From: Rufibacter immobilis
Lineage (GTDB): Bacteria > Bacteroidota > Bacteroidia > Cytophagales > Hymenobacteraceae
NCBI RefSeq assembly: GCF_003721565.1
Contig: NZ_RJJE01000009.1
Coordinates: 620,001-684,000, forward strand
Reading direction: 5' to 3'
Length of the DNA stretch: 64,000 nucleotides
Under the pieces are notes generated by a model, which searched no databases, had not been told where the DNA came from, and saw nothing but the letters and a program-made list of their open reading frames with translations. How positions within the stretch are numbered: position 1 is the stretch's first letter; the number at the start of each line of letters is the position of its first letter. This document shows, piece by piece, positions 24,237-31,602 of the stretch. Position numbers and translations under genes: made by a program.

Positions 24237-24363
24237 CACAGTGACGCAATTACTTCGTTTGCTTGTGATTGTCCTTAGTACGCATGATAAATGAACGCCG
24301 AGAGGGCACCCATCAGGGATTGATCAACAAGAAAACTGTTCTACGTTAACCGCTTACTTAATC

Positions 24364-24400
24364 CCGACTCAGGACTCAGGACTATAGACTCAGAACTCCC
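24364..24400. repeat. Family E tract
   Basis: Units CGACTCAGGACTCAGGACTA and GACTCAGAACTCC in a row, ending at the tdk stop codon. Confidence 0.5.
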
Positions 24401-24401
24401 T

Positions 24402-24995
24402 TTAGAGCTTTCCTTTCATGCCTTCCTGGAAACAGTGGCGGCAGCGGGCCTCGTAGGAATCGGTTTCGCCTAGCAGGACTTTCTCTTTGGAGACCGCGTT
24501 GCGGAAGGAATAGGAGGCGATGTCGCCGCACTGCACACAGATGGCGTGGACCTTGGTCACGTATTCGGCTACCCCCATCAGGGCGGGCATGGGCCCGAAG
24601 GGTTTGCCTAGGTAGTCCATGTCCAGACCGGCCACAATTACCCGCGTACCGTTATTGGCCAGTTGCACGCAGACTTCGGTGATGGCTTCGTCAAAGAATT
24701 GGGCTTCGTCTATGCCCAGCACGTCGCAGCCGCTGCCTAGCAGGAGCATGTCATTGGCGAACTGGATGGGCGTGGAACGGATGGCCGTGGCGTTGTGCGA
24801 GACCACGTCTACGTCATGGTAACGGGTGTCTAGAGCGGGTTTAAAGATCTCCACGCACTGCTTGGCAATCTTGGCGCGGTTGAGCCGCCGGATTAACTCC
24901 TCGGTCTTCCCCGAGAACATAGACCCGCAGATCACTTCTATCCAACCTCTTCTCTGGCCTTGCTGGCGGTTTCCTACCCGGGGTTCTATGAACAT
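24402..24995 (-). CDS. tdk: Thymidine kinase, type II
   Basis: 197 residues. The P-loop [11 protein letters not shown] is at about 24-34, the Walker B-like DEAQFFD follows, and zinc ligands are seen as CVQCGD and CRHCFQ. It phosphorylates thymidine to dTMP in salvage. Length and motif order match the tetrameric zinc-containing bacterial family. It appears monocistronic. Confidence 0.95.
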   Translation of the reverse strand: MFIEPRVGNRQQGQRRGWIEVICGSMFSGKTEELIRRLNRAKIAKQCVEIFKPALDTRYHDVDVVSHNATAIRSTPIQFANDMLLLGSGCDVLGIDEAQFFDEAITEVCVQLANNGTRVIVAGLDMDYLGKPFGPMPALMGVAEYVTKVHAICVQCGDIASYSFRNAVSKEKVLLGETDSYEARCRHCFQEGMKGKL

Positions 24996-25193
24996 AATCT
25001 ATTGTGTTGAAGGAATAAGCGCGTGACGCAGCAGCAGAAAGCGGCTCCATCACGGCACGAAGTTACTAGCCGCCACCCCTCCCCTAATGCACAATTTTTC
25101 CACACAGTTATCCAATCAACTACCAATCAATCAATTGCGACTAAAACCCATGGAATGGGGTAGATCATTTTTTGAATGCTGAGGTTCTTCCGC

Positions 25194-25514
25194 TCACGAG
25201 GAATAGGTCATGTGCGGCAGCTTGGTCTGGTTGGGAACGCGGCAGGTGACGGGGCCGGTAAGCTGGGCCTGGCAGGTGAGCCGTTCGCTGGGTTTGAGGC
25301 GGCCATTGTTGCGGAAGCGGGTCTCAGGGGCGGTGTCTGGGGCAATGTTTTCGGCTCCGTCCAGGACAATCATACGGCAGGAGGTGCAGCGGCCCTTGGC
25401 CCCGCAGGCGTGCATCCAATCCAATCCGGCGGCTTGCAGGGCAGCCAGAACCGTCTGCCCCTGGGCTACGTTAACCACAATTCCGCCCAGATTCTGAACC
25501 GTTAATTCGGCCAT
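25194..25514 (-). CDS. 2Fe-2S ferredoxin
   Basis: 106 residues. The plant-type cluster motif is CGAKGRCTSC (C-x5-C-x2-C) with the fourth cysteine in RLTCQAQL. It carries electrons to an unidentified partner. The start codon at 25514 is only 22 bp from the ATG of the divergent gene at 25537, so the two promoters overlap. Confidence 0.9.
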   Translation of the reverse strand: MAELTVQNLGGIVVNVAQGQTVLAALQAAGLDWMHACGAKGRCTSCRMIVLDGAENIAPDTAPETRFRNNGRLKPSERLTCQAQLTGPVTCRVPNQTKLPHMTYSS

Positions 25515-25536
25515 ATTTCGCTATATTTACGAGCGT

Positions 25537-26601
25537 ATGCTTCCGCCCATGAAAGACAAATATAATCAAATACGCCTAGCGCAGTACAGCCAGGCCCTTG
25601 CCCAACGTCTCAGTGAAGAACATTTTGCTCAACATGAGAACGTTACCGCCCAACAACTGATTTCCTTTACTCCTATTAAACAGGTGAACCTTTTCATGAT
25701 CAGGGAGCTGCTCACGCTCTGGAACCATGAGATGGCCAACCTGCGCAGCCCTTACTTTGATTTTGAGCACCCAGAGGTGAAAGACGCGCTGGTACAGTTC
25801 ATGAACGTGCTTTCGCGCAAAATCTCCATCAAACGTCCGCACTTTGAGCCGTTGCTGCTCAAGGCCATCCAGGATACCCTGCGCACGGTGCTGGAGCCGG
25901 TGGCGGTGTTTGAGGAGAAGTTTCTGCGCATGGATGATCTTTCTGTGACCAAACTGCAGGAAAGCCTCAAGTACCAGGACATTGACAAAGACCTGTACCG
26001 CCAGTTCCTGGACACATTGCCTGTGCCTACGCCCAACCGGGTACACGTGGCCCAGCAGCTGAACCGTTTCCTGGCCGAGCACGAAGAGGAACGCATGTCT
26101 GTGAACGAGCTGGTGGCGCGGTTCAATGAACTACAGCCGCTGCAGGTAGAGGAGCTTCTTCCGCCGGTGGTGTCCGCTCCGGCATCGGCCCAAAGTGTGG
26201 CGGCGGGAACTCCCAGCGCTCCGGCCCAGCCTGCGTTCAGACCAACCCTTAACGCCGAGCCTAAGCTGAATGAGCGGTTCCAGACCGAACAGAAACAAAC
26301 GCTCAACGACCGGCTCAAGCAGCCCCTGGTTTCCGCTACCTTCGCAGACCGCCAGCAGGACCAGAAAATAGGTTCGCTCAAAGATGCCATCTCCATTAAC
26401 CAGCGTTTCTCGTTCATCAATGAACTGTTTGAGGGCGACAACATGGCCTATCACGCTGTGATTAAGCAGTTGGATGAGTATGGCAACCCAGACCAGGCCA
26501 AGCAGTTTCTGTTGCAGGAAGTGAGCAGCCGCTATAACTGGACCAAGAAAGACGAACACGTCCAGAAACTGACCCGCCTCATTGACCGCAAATTTGCCTA
26601 A
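25537..26601 (+). CDS. Unrecognised 354-residue cytoplasmic protein
   Basis: No family was recognised. The start could be this ATG or the one 12 nt downstream (MKDKYNQIRL). The N-terminal 200 residues look alpha-helical with many charged residues. A proline/alanine-rich stretch (about 212-235) leads to a second helical region (about 245-354) with KDAISINQRFSFINELFEGD. No signal peptide or membrane span is seen. It is divergent from the ferredoxin gene with 22 bp between starts, but a shared function is not established. Confidence 0.75.
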   Translation: MLPPMKDKYNQIRLAQYSQALAQRLSEEHFAQHENVTAQQLISFTPIKQVNLFMIRELLTLWNHEMANLRSPYFDFEHPEVKDALVQFMNVLSRKISIKRPHFEPLLLKAIQDTLRTVLEPVAVFEEKFLRMDDLSVTKLQESLKYQDIDKDLYRQFLDTLPVPTPNRVHVAQQLNRFLAEHEEERMSVNELVARFNELQPLQVEELLPPVVSAPASAQSVAAGTPSAPAQPAFRPTLNAEPKLNERFQTEQKQTLNDRLKQPLVSATFADRQQDQKIGSLKDAISINQRFSFINELFEGDNMAYHAVIKQLDEYGNPDQAKQFLLQEVSSRYNWTKKDEHVQKLTRLIDRKFA

Positions 26602-26646
26602 GCCGTTTAGCGGCTCTTTTTTGAAAAACAGGCCCAAAACAGAAAT
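26601..26646. repeat. Family A palindrome, copy 15
   Basis: Starts at the last base of the TAA of the preceding gene: GCCGTTTAGCGGCTCTTTTT facing AGGCCCAAAACAGAAA. Its right end continues into a terminator stem. Confidence 0.9.
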
Positions 26647-26682
26647 CCCTTGCCGCATTTGTCAGCAAGGGATTTCTGTTTT
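26636..26682. terminator. 18-bp stem terminator extending a family A end
   Basis: Arms 26636-26653 and 26665-26682 are exactly complementary (AAAACAGAAATCCCTTGC and its complement) with an 11-nt loop and a T-run to 26683. It lies between the convergent 354-residue-protein gene and the TlpA-like gene. The outer AAAACAGAAA is family A sequence. Confidence 0.85.
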
Positions 26683-26698
26683 TATAGCGCGAGGCTGG

Positions 26699-27892
26699 TT
26701 ACCTAAACACCAGTACATCAATGGGCCGCTGGGCTTTCTCCAGCTTCAGGCCCAGGTTGGCCAAAGCCTCGTGAACGGCGCCTTTCTTCTCGGGCTCAAA
26801 CTCAAAAGAGAGGTCATAGAACGTCTTGTCCCCGGTCTCGTCCACCACCGGCAGGTTCACCATCCCGAAGCTCTCCAGGTAATCGGCTACTTTGGCCAGG
26901 GTCACGTGCTCTCCGTCAAAAACGCCCGCCGAGGCCTCAAAAACCTCGGTCTTGGCCTGCGAAACGGGATTTTTTTTCACTTTGGCCGCATCTGCCACCT
27001 GCAACACATACACCGCCCGCAGCCGTTTCTCCAGTCGCGCCCGCACCGTGAACATTTTCTGGAGTTCCTTCCGGAGGGTGGGCAACAGCTGGGCTTCCTG
27101 CCCTTGGGGTACAATAATATCAAAGCAGTACTTGGTCTTGTTTTCCTCCACGCTCTCGCCCGTGGTTAAATCCAGGGTTCGGCCGTGGGGCAGGCTTTCA
27201 TAGGCCAGGCGGTACACACTTTCCAGCGGCAGGTTAATCATGGTAAGCCTTCGGCCTTTGAAAACGGGGTCTTTTAAATACGAATGGGAAAGCCCGCCTA
27301 CCCCCTTCAGCTCGGGCTGCACCAGAAAATGCGCACGGGTGTCGGCCGCCACCGTGAAATACGTGAGTGGGTCAGCCGTGAGGTTGTCTTCCTTTAAAGG
27401 TAAATCTACCGGCCCGCCCGCCAGCACCTTCTCTATTACGGCGGAAGTAATGTTCTGGGGAGACGTGATGGCCACCACCTTGCCCTCTGGACTGATCAGC
27501 ACCGAATGCGGAAACATGCGGTAGGGAAAGGCCTTTCTGGCCCCGCCCGTGTCTGCCACCGCAAACAGAAGCTGGGACGGCCGGTTGACCAGAAACCGCC
27601 GGATGCGCTGCTCGGTCTCCTCTGTGACGGTAATAACCTGCAGCCGGTCTTTGAACTGTTGCTGTAGTTCCTGCAGATGGGGCATAGCCTGTACGCAGGG
27701 ACCGCACCAGGTGGCCCAGAACTCCAGCAGCACGGCTTTGCCTTTGAGGTCAGCCAGGTGCAGGGAGCGGCTGGCTCCGTTCAGCACGGTGGGGAAAGTG
27801 ATGGCCGGCGCGGCTTCGCCGATGTTGGTCTGGGCCAGGAGCTGCCCGTGCAGCACGGCTATCAGGAAGCAGAGAGAAAGGAGCTTTTTCAT
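26699..27892 (-). CDS. TlpA-like thioredoxin fused to a TIGR03435/DUF3738-type domain
   Basis: 397 residues from ATG 27892; an ATG 12 nt upstream is also possible. A signal peptide (MKKLLSLCFLIAVLHGQLLA) targets it to the periplasm. Residues about 25-165 are a TlpA/ResA thioredoxin domain with WCGPC in FWATWCGPCVQAM. The C-terminal part (about 190-397) resembles the TIGR03435 family, ending VDVLVF-like. It may reduce or oxidise extracytoplasmic disulfides. It is divergent from a two-component system, with tandem TTAA boxes between, which suggests that system controls it. Confidence 0.85.
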   Translation of the reverse strand: MKKLLSLCFLIAVLHGQLLAQTNIGEAAPAITFPTVLNGASRSLHLADLKGKAVLLEFWATWCGPCVQAMPHLQELQQQFKDRLQVITVTEETEQRIRRFLVNRPSQLLFAVADTGGARKAFPYRMFPHSVLISPEGKVVAITSPQNITSAVIEKVLAGGPVDLPLKEDNLTADPLTYFTVAADTRAHFLVQPELKGVGGLSHSYLKDPVFKGRRLTMINLPLESVYRLAYESLPHGRTLDLTTGESVEENKTKYCFDIIVPQGQEAQLLPTLRKELQKMFTVRARLEKRLRAVYVLQVADAAKVKKNPVSQAKTEVFEASAGVFDGEHVTLAKVADYLESFGMVNLPVVDETGDKTFYDLSFEFEPEKKGAVHEALANLGLKLEKAQRPIDVLVFR

Positions 27893-27939
27893 ATCGTTAA
27901 TCATTTCCCCAAACCTACCGGTGCCGCCGAAGAAACTAG

Positions 27940-27980
27940 GTTAACCAGCGTTAAGCACTGTTAATTAGTGTTAACGCGCG
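27940..27980. promoter_or_regulatory. Four tandem TTAA boxes at 10-bp spacing (candidate response-regulator operator)
   Basis: TTAACCAGCG, TTAAGCACTG, TTAATTAGTG and TTAACGCGCG follow one another with an exact 10-bp period, each ending in G. The array lies in the divergent region of the TlpA-like gene and the histidine kinase gene, just upstream of the -7 box at 28003. OmpR-family regulators bind direct repeats about one helical turn apart, so the adjacent regulator at 29499 is the obvious candidate. The pattern is seen; the binder is inferred. Confidence 0.65.
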
Positions 27981-28002
27981 GCCGGTTTGTAGTCGGAACC
28001 CT

Positions 28003-28010
28003 TATCTTTG
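28003..28010 (+). promoter_or_regulatory. -7 box TATCTTTG of the two-component operon
   Basis: An exact TAnnTTTG match ends 5 nt before the kinase ATG at 28016. No good TTG lies at the usual distance, which fits a promoter needing an activator on the TTAA boxes. The transcript would have almost no leader. Confidence 0.55.
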
Positions 28011-28015
28011 GTCAT

Positions 28016-29527
28016 ATGAAGCGGAGAATTCAATGGGTGTTGCTCTTGATGGTGGTCTGCACGCTGGGCGTGGTGGGGCTGCAGCTGTTCTGGAGTTACC
28101 AGAGCTACCGCACGGCCTCCCAGGAATTCACCAGAGACATAAATGAGGCGCTTCAGGAGGCTACGCGGCAGGAGCAGGACGCCCGCCGGAAAGAAATTCT
28201 TCAACAGTATCGCGGCTGGCTAGCCGATACTAACCTTGTGAAGATTACCTGCCGCCTGGACCCCATCTACCAAAACACCAAATTCTACCTAGCCGATAAA
28301 CACCCCTGGGCCCCGGAGAAGCGAGAGCCGTTCACTATTGGGTTTGCCCATTTCATCCAGAAACTGCCAAAAATCACACCGGCCGCCAAGGCCTACTTCA
28401 TCCAGCACTTTACAAAAGACCTGGTCTGGGAAAACCTGCAGGAGGGCTCCCTTTATTTCTACACCAAGCAGCTAGGCGATAAAATGGAGGAAGCCTACAC
28501 TCAGAACCGCCTGAACCCCACGCGGCTGAAAAAACTGTTCCAACAGCAGTTACAGCAACGGGAAATTACCGCTGGTTTTGACCTGATTCTGGAAAAACAG
28601 CCCCTAAACGGAAAATCTGGCCACTCCTACGCCACCCGCGCCTACAATGTGAGCCTCCGCCAACCCGAGCAACTGGTGCGGGCCTACTTCCCAGACCCCA
28701 ATCTGGTGTTTCTGCAACGCATGAAATGGATCATTGGCAGTTCCCTGCTGCTCATTGCCACGGCTATCTTCTGCTTCGGCTATACCCTCCAGACGTTGTT
28801 CCGGCAGAAGAAACTGGCCGAGCTCAAGAATGACTTTGTGAACAACATGACCCATGAGCTCAAAACGCCCGTGGCCACCATCAGCCTGGCCGCCGAGGCC
28901 ATCCAAGAGTTTGACCTAAGCAAGGCTTCCGCCGATGAATATGTAGGCATCATCCGGCAGCAGAGCGGGCGCCTCAGCGGGCTCATTGACCAAATCCTGA
29001 AGAGCGTGGCCCTGGAGCAGGAAAGCGTGGCCTTAGAGAAGAAGAGCATCTGTTTGCAGGAGCTAGTCACCAGCGTACTGGCCCAACACAAACCGCAGCT
29101 GGAACTGGTGGCCGCCACCGTAGAAACGCAATTTACCCCCGAGCGTCTGGTGGTCACCGCCGATGAACTGCACCTGGGCAACGTGCTGGCCACGCTGCTG
29201 GACAACGCCCTGAAATACCGCAAGAACCAGCTCCAACTCCGCCTCTCCCTTTACAGACAAGCCGGAAATGCACTGCTGGAAATCTCAGACAACGGGTTGG
29301 GAATAGCCCCTGAGCATCAGGCCAAAGTTTTCGAGAAATTCTACCGGGTTCCCTCCGGCGATGTGCACAACGTGAAGGGCTACGGCCTGGGCCTCAGCTA
29401 CGCCCAAGCCTTAGCCGAGCGCCACGGCGGCACCCTCACCCTCCGGAGCCAATTAGGTATTGGCACCACCTTCACCCTTTCCATTCCGCTTGCGCCCCAT
29501 GAAGCCCCCACACCTGTTGTTGCTTGA
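28016..29527 (+). CDS. Sensor histidine kinase
   Basis: 503 residues from ATG 28016. The frame is open upstream, but that part overlaps the promoter and operator. Membrane spans at about 7-27 and 237-258 enclose a periplasmic sensor of about 200 residues. The HisKA H-box is NNMTHELKTPVAT (H280), the N-box is DNALKYRK, and ATP-lid motifs are DNGLGI and GYGLGLSYA. Residues 192-201 ([10 protein letters not shown]) are translated from a family A repeat embedded in the gene. The 3' end overlaps the response regulator by 29 nt. It presumably phosphorylates that regulator. Confidence 0.93.
   Translation: MKRRIQWVLLLMVVCTLGVVGLQLFWSYQSYRTASQEFTRDINEALQEATRQEQDARRKEILQQYRGWLADTNLVKITCRLDPIYQNTKFYLADKHPWAPEKREPFTIGFAHFIQKLPKITPAAKAYFIQHFTKDLVWENLQEGSLYFYTKQLGDKMEEAYTQNRLNPTRLKKLFQQQLQQREITAGFDLILEKQPLNGKSGHSYATRAYNVSLRQPEQLVRAYFPDPNLVFLQRMKWIIGSSLLLIATAIFCFGYTLQTLFRQKKLAELKNDFVNNMTHELKTPVATISLAAEAIQEFDLSKASADEYVGIIRQQSGRLSGLIDQILKSVALEQESVALEKKSICLQELVTSVLAQHKPQLELVAATVETQFTPERLVVTADELHLGNVLATLLDNALKYRKNQLQLRLSLYRQAGNALLEISDNGLGIAPEHQAKVFEKFYRVPSGDVHNVKGYGLGLSYAQALAERHGGTLTLRSQLGIGTTFTLSIPLAPHEAPTPVVA
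28575..28614. repeat. Family A copy 16, inside the histidine kinase CDS
   Basis: TTTTGACCTGATTCTGGAAA followed by AACAGCCCCTAAACGGAAA. This matches one orientation of intergenic copies such as 24158-24191. It is the only copy found within a gene. It keeps the frame and adds [10 protein letters not shown] to the periplasmic domain. Confidence 0.88.
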
Positions 29528-30188
29528 AGATGAGGTGCCGCTGGCCAAGATTCTGCAGGAAAGCCTCCAGAAACGCGGCTTCACCGTCACCCATGCCCCA
29601 GACGGCAAGCAAGGATTGGAGTTGTTCCGGCAGCACCAATTTGACATCTGCGTGGTAGACGTGATGCTGCCGCAACTGGACGGATTCTCTTTTGTGCGGG
29701 AAGTCAGAAAGGTCAACAGCCAGCTACCGGTGCTTTTCCTCACGGCCAAGTCCCAAACCCAGGACCTGGTGCAAGGCTACGCCTCCGGCGGAAATGATTA
29801 CCTCAAAAAACCGTTTACCCTGGAAGAGTTGGTGCTGCGGCTCCAGGAACTGCTTCGGCGGCAACCGCCTCTGGAAAATCTCAGCCAAACGCTATTGGTG
29901 GGCCGTTACACCTTTCTGCCGCAGAAGCAGGAACTGTGGCTGGAGGAAAAACTGCACGCTAAACTTTCTCACCGCGAGAACGAACTGCTGCTCCTGCTGG
30001 TGCAGCACCGGCATCGGGTTCTGGAACGGAAAGCGGTACTCCTGCAACTCTGGGGCGATGACGGCTTTTTTCAAGCGCGCACCATGGATGTCTTCATCAC
30101 CAAACTCAGAAAGCACCTGCGGCAAGACGCTTCGGTAGAAATTTTGAACATCAGGGGCGTGGGCTACAAACTAGTGGGAAAGGGTTAG
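29499..30188 (+). CDS. OmpR-family response regulator
   Basis: 229 residues from ATG 29499 (MKPPHLLLLEDE). The receiver domain has acidic D11/E10, phospho-acceptor D54 (VVDVML), T82 and K104 (DYLKKPF). The C-terminal winged helix (about 135-229) shows LSHRENELLLLL and MDVFITKLRKHL, ending in GVGYKLV. It overlaps the kinase gene by 29 nt, so translation is coupled. It likely binds the TTAA array at 27940. Confidence 0.94.
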   Translation: MKPPHLLLLEDEVPLAKILQESLQKRGFTVTHAPDGKQGLELFRQHQFDICVVDVMLPQLDGFSFVREVRKVNSQLPVLFLTAKSQTQDLVQGYASGGNDYLKKPFTLEELVLRLQELLRRQPPLENLSQTLLVGRYTFLPQKQELWLEEKLHAKLSHRENELLLLLVQHRHRVLERKAVLLQLWGDDGFFQARTMDVFITKLRKHLRQDASVEILNIRGVGYKLVGKG

Positions 30189-30202
30189 CGACAGTCTGGC
30201 TC

Positions 30203-30243
30203 CTGTTTAGGGGCTGTTTTTTGGAAAACAGGTCCAAAGCAGA
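30203..30243. repeat. Family A palindrome, copy 17
   Basis: CTGTTTAGGGGCTGTTTTTT facing AAACAGGTCCAAAGCAG. It starts 15 nt after the response regulator stop, in tandem with copy 18. Confidence 0.9.
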
Positions 30244-30246
30244 ATT

Positions 30247-30291
30247 TTGCGTTTAGCGGCTTTTTTCGGAAAAAGAGCCTCTAAACGCAAA
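30247..30291. repeat. Family A palindrome, copy 18
   Basis: GCG...CGC form (TTGCGTTTAGCGGC and GCCTCTAAACGCAA). It sits 3 nt from copy 17 and 25 nt from the rodA stop, between convergent genes. Confidence 0.93.
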
Positions 30292-30315
30292 GATTTCTCA
30301 TTGTGCCCTTCGCTT

Positions 30316-31593
30316 TTATCCCCGGCCCAGATCCAGTTTACGGTGGGCGTCTATGGCCAGTAAGATGAACAGCAGAATGGTGAACGACCAGAGCGAGGAC
30401 CCGCCATAGCTGAAGAAAGGCAGCGGAATGCCCACCACCGGCGCCAGGCCTATGGTCATGCCCACGTTCACCAGAAAGTGAAAGAAGATGATGGAAGCCA
30501 CGCAATAACCGTAGGTGCGGCCAAAGACGGAACGCTGCCGCTCGGCCACGAAGACAATGCGCATGAGCAGGGCAATGAATAGCCCAATGATGACCAGACT
30601 GCCTATCCAGCCGTGCTCTTCGCCCACGGTACAGAAAATAAAGTCGGTGCTTTGTTCAGGCACGAAGTCAAATTTGGTCTGCGTCCCCTCCAGAAAACCC
30701 TTCCCGAAAAACCCGCCCGAGCCGATGGCAATCTTGGACTGGGTTACGTTCCAGCCCACACCCAAAGGGTCTACCTCAGGGTCTACCAGTACTTTGATGC
30801 GGTTCTGCTGGTGCTCCTGCAGCACATTGTCAATGAAGTACGTCACGCTGAACACCATGATCAGCACCGCTGCCCAAATACCCACGTACATAGCGAGGTG
30901 GCGCTTAAGGCGGTGGAAATTAAGCCAGAGATAGGCTCCCATGAGTACGGTCAGCGCCCCGGCCAGATACCACTGCGGTATAAGCAGGGTCAGTATGAAG
31001 ATGAACACCGCCACCGCTCCAATGATGAGAATCAACGGCGACATTCCCTCCCGGAAGAATGCTAGGGTAAACGCGCCAAACACCAGGGCAGAACCCGTCT
31101 CGTTCTGAAGAATGATGATGATGGGCGGCAACAAGGCCATTCCGGCCAATTTCGCCTGATCTTTCCAGTTCTGCTGCCGCAGGTTTATGCTGCTCATGAA
31201 CTTAGAAACCGCCAGGGCCGTGGCAAACTTGGCAAACTCGGCGGGCTGCAACCGCACCGTATCGGTGATTACCAGCCAGGACCGCGACCCTTTGATAGGC
31301 GAAGCCAGCAGCAAAGTCCCCAACAGCACCAGAATCACGAGCCCGTAAATGGCATAAGCCAGAGAATCATAGGCCTTGTAGTCAATAGCGAACAGCATCA
31401 CGATGATGACCACCGATGTCCCTATCCAGGCCAACTGCTTCCCGGAGTTGAGGGTGAAGTCAAAGATGCTGGTTACGTGCTCTGGGTTATAGACCGCCGC
31501 GTAAATGTTCATCCAGCCCAGCATCACCATAAGCCCGTAGAGCCCAATAGTGACCCAGTCAATGTTACGGGATATTTTATAGGAAGTGCGCAT
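30316..31593 (-). CDS. rodA: Rod-shape SEDS peptidoglycan glycosyltransferase
   Basis: 425 residues with about ten membrane spans, as in the SEDS family. The start INWVTIGLYGLMVMLGWMNIYA-like helix (key part GLYGLMVMLGWMNIY) is followed by conserved KGSRSW and PAEFAKFATALAVS, and near the end GIPLPFFSYGGSS. It polymerises lipid II glycan strands during elongation with PBP2. It is the last gene of the mre cluster and starts 9 nt after mrdA. Confidence 0.94.
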   Translation of the reverse strand: MRTSYKISRNIDWVTIGLYGLMVMLGWMNIYAAVYNPEHVTSIFDFTLNSGKQLAWIGTSVVIIVMLFAIDYKAYDSLAYAIYGLVILVLLGTLLLASPIKGSRSWLVITDTVRLQPAEFAKFATALAVSKFMSSINLRQQNWKDQAKLAGMALLPPIIIILQNETGSALVFGAFTLAFFREGMSPLILIIGAVAVFIFILTLLIPQWYLAGALTVLMGAYLWLNFHRLKRHLAMYVGIWAAVLIMVFSVTYFIDNVLQEHQQNRIKVLVDPEVDPLGVGWNVTQSKIAIGSGGFFGKGFLEGTQTKFDFVPEQSTDFIFCTVGEEHGWIGSLVIIGLFIALLMRIVFVAERQRSVFGRTYGYCVASIIFFHFLVNVGMTIGLAPVVGIPLPFFSYGGSSLWSFTILLFILLAIDAHRKLDLGRG

Positions 31594-31602
31594 CTGCTTT
31601 CG

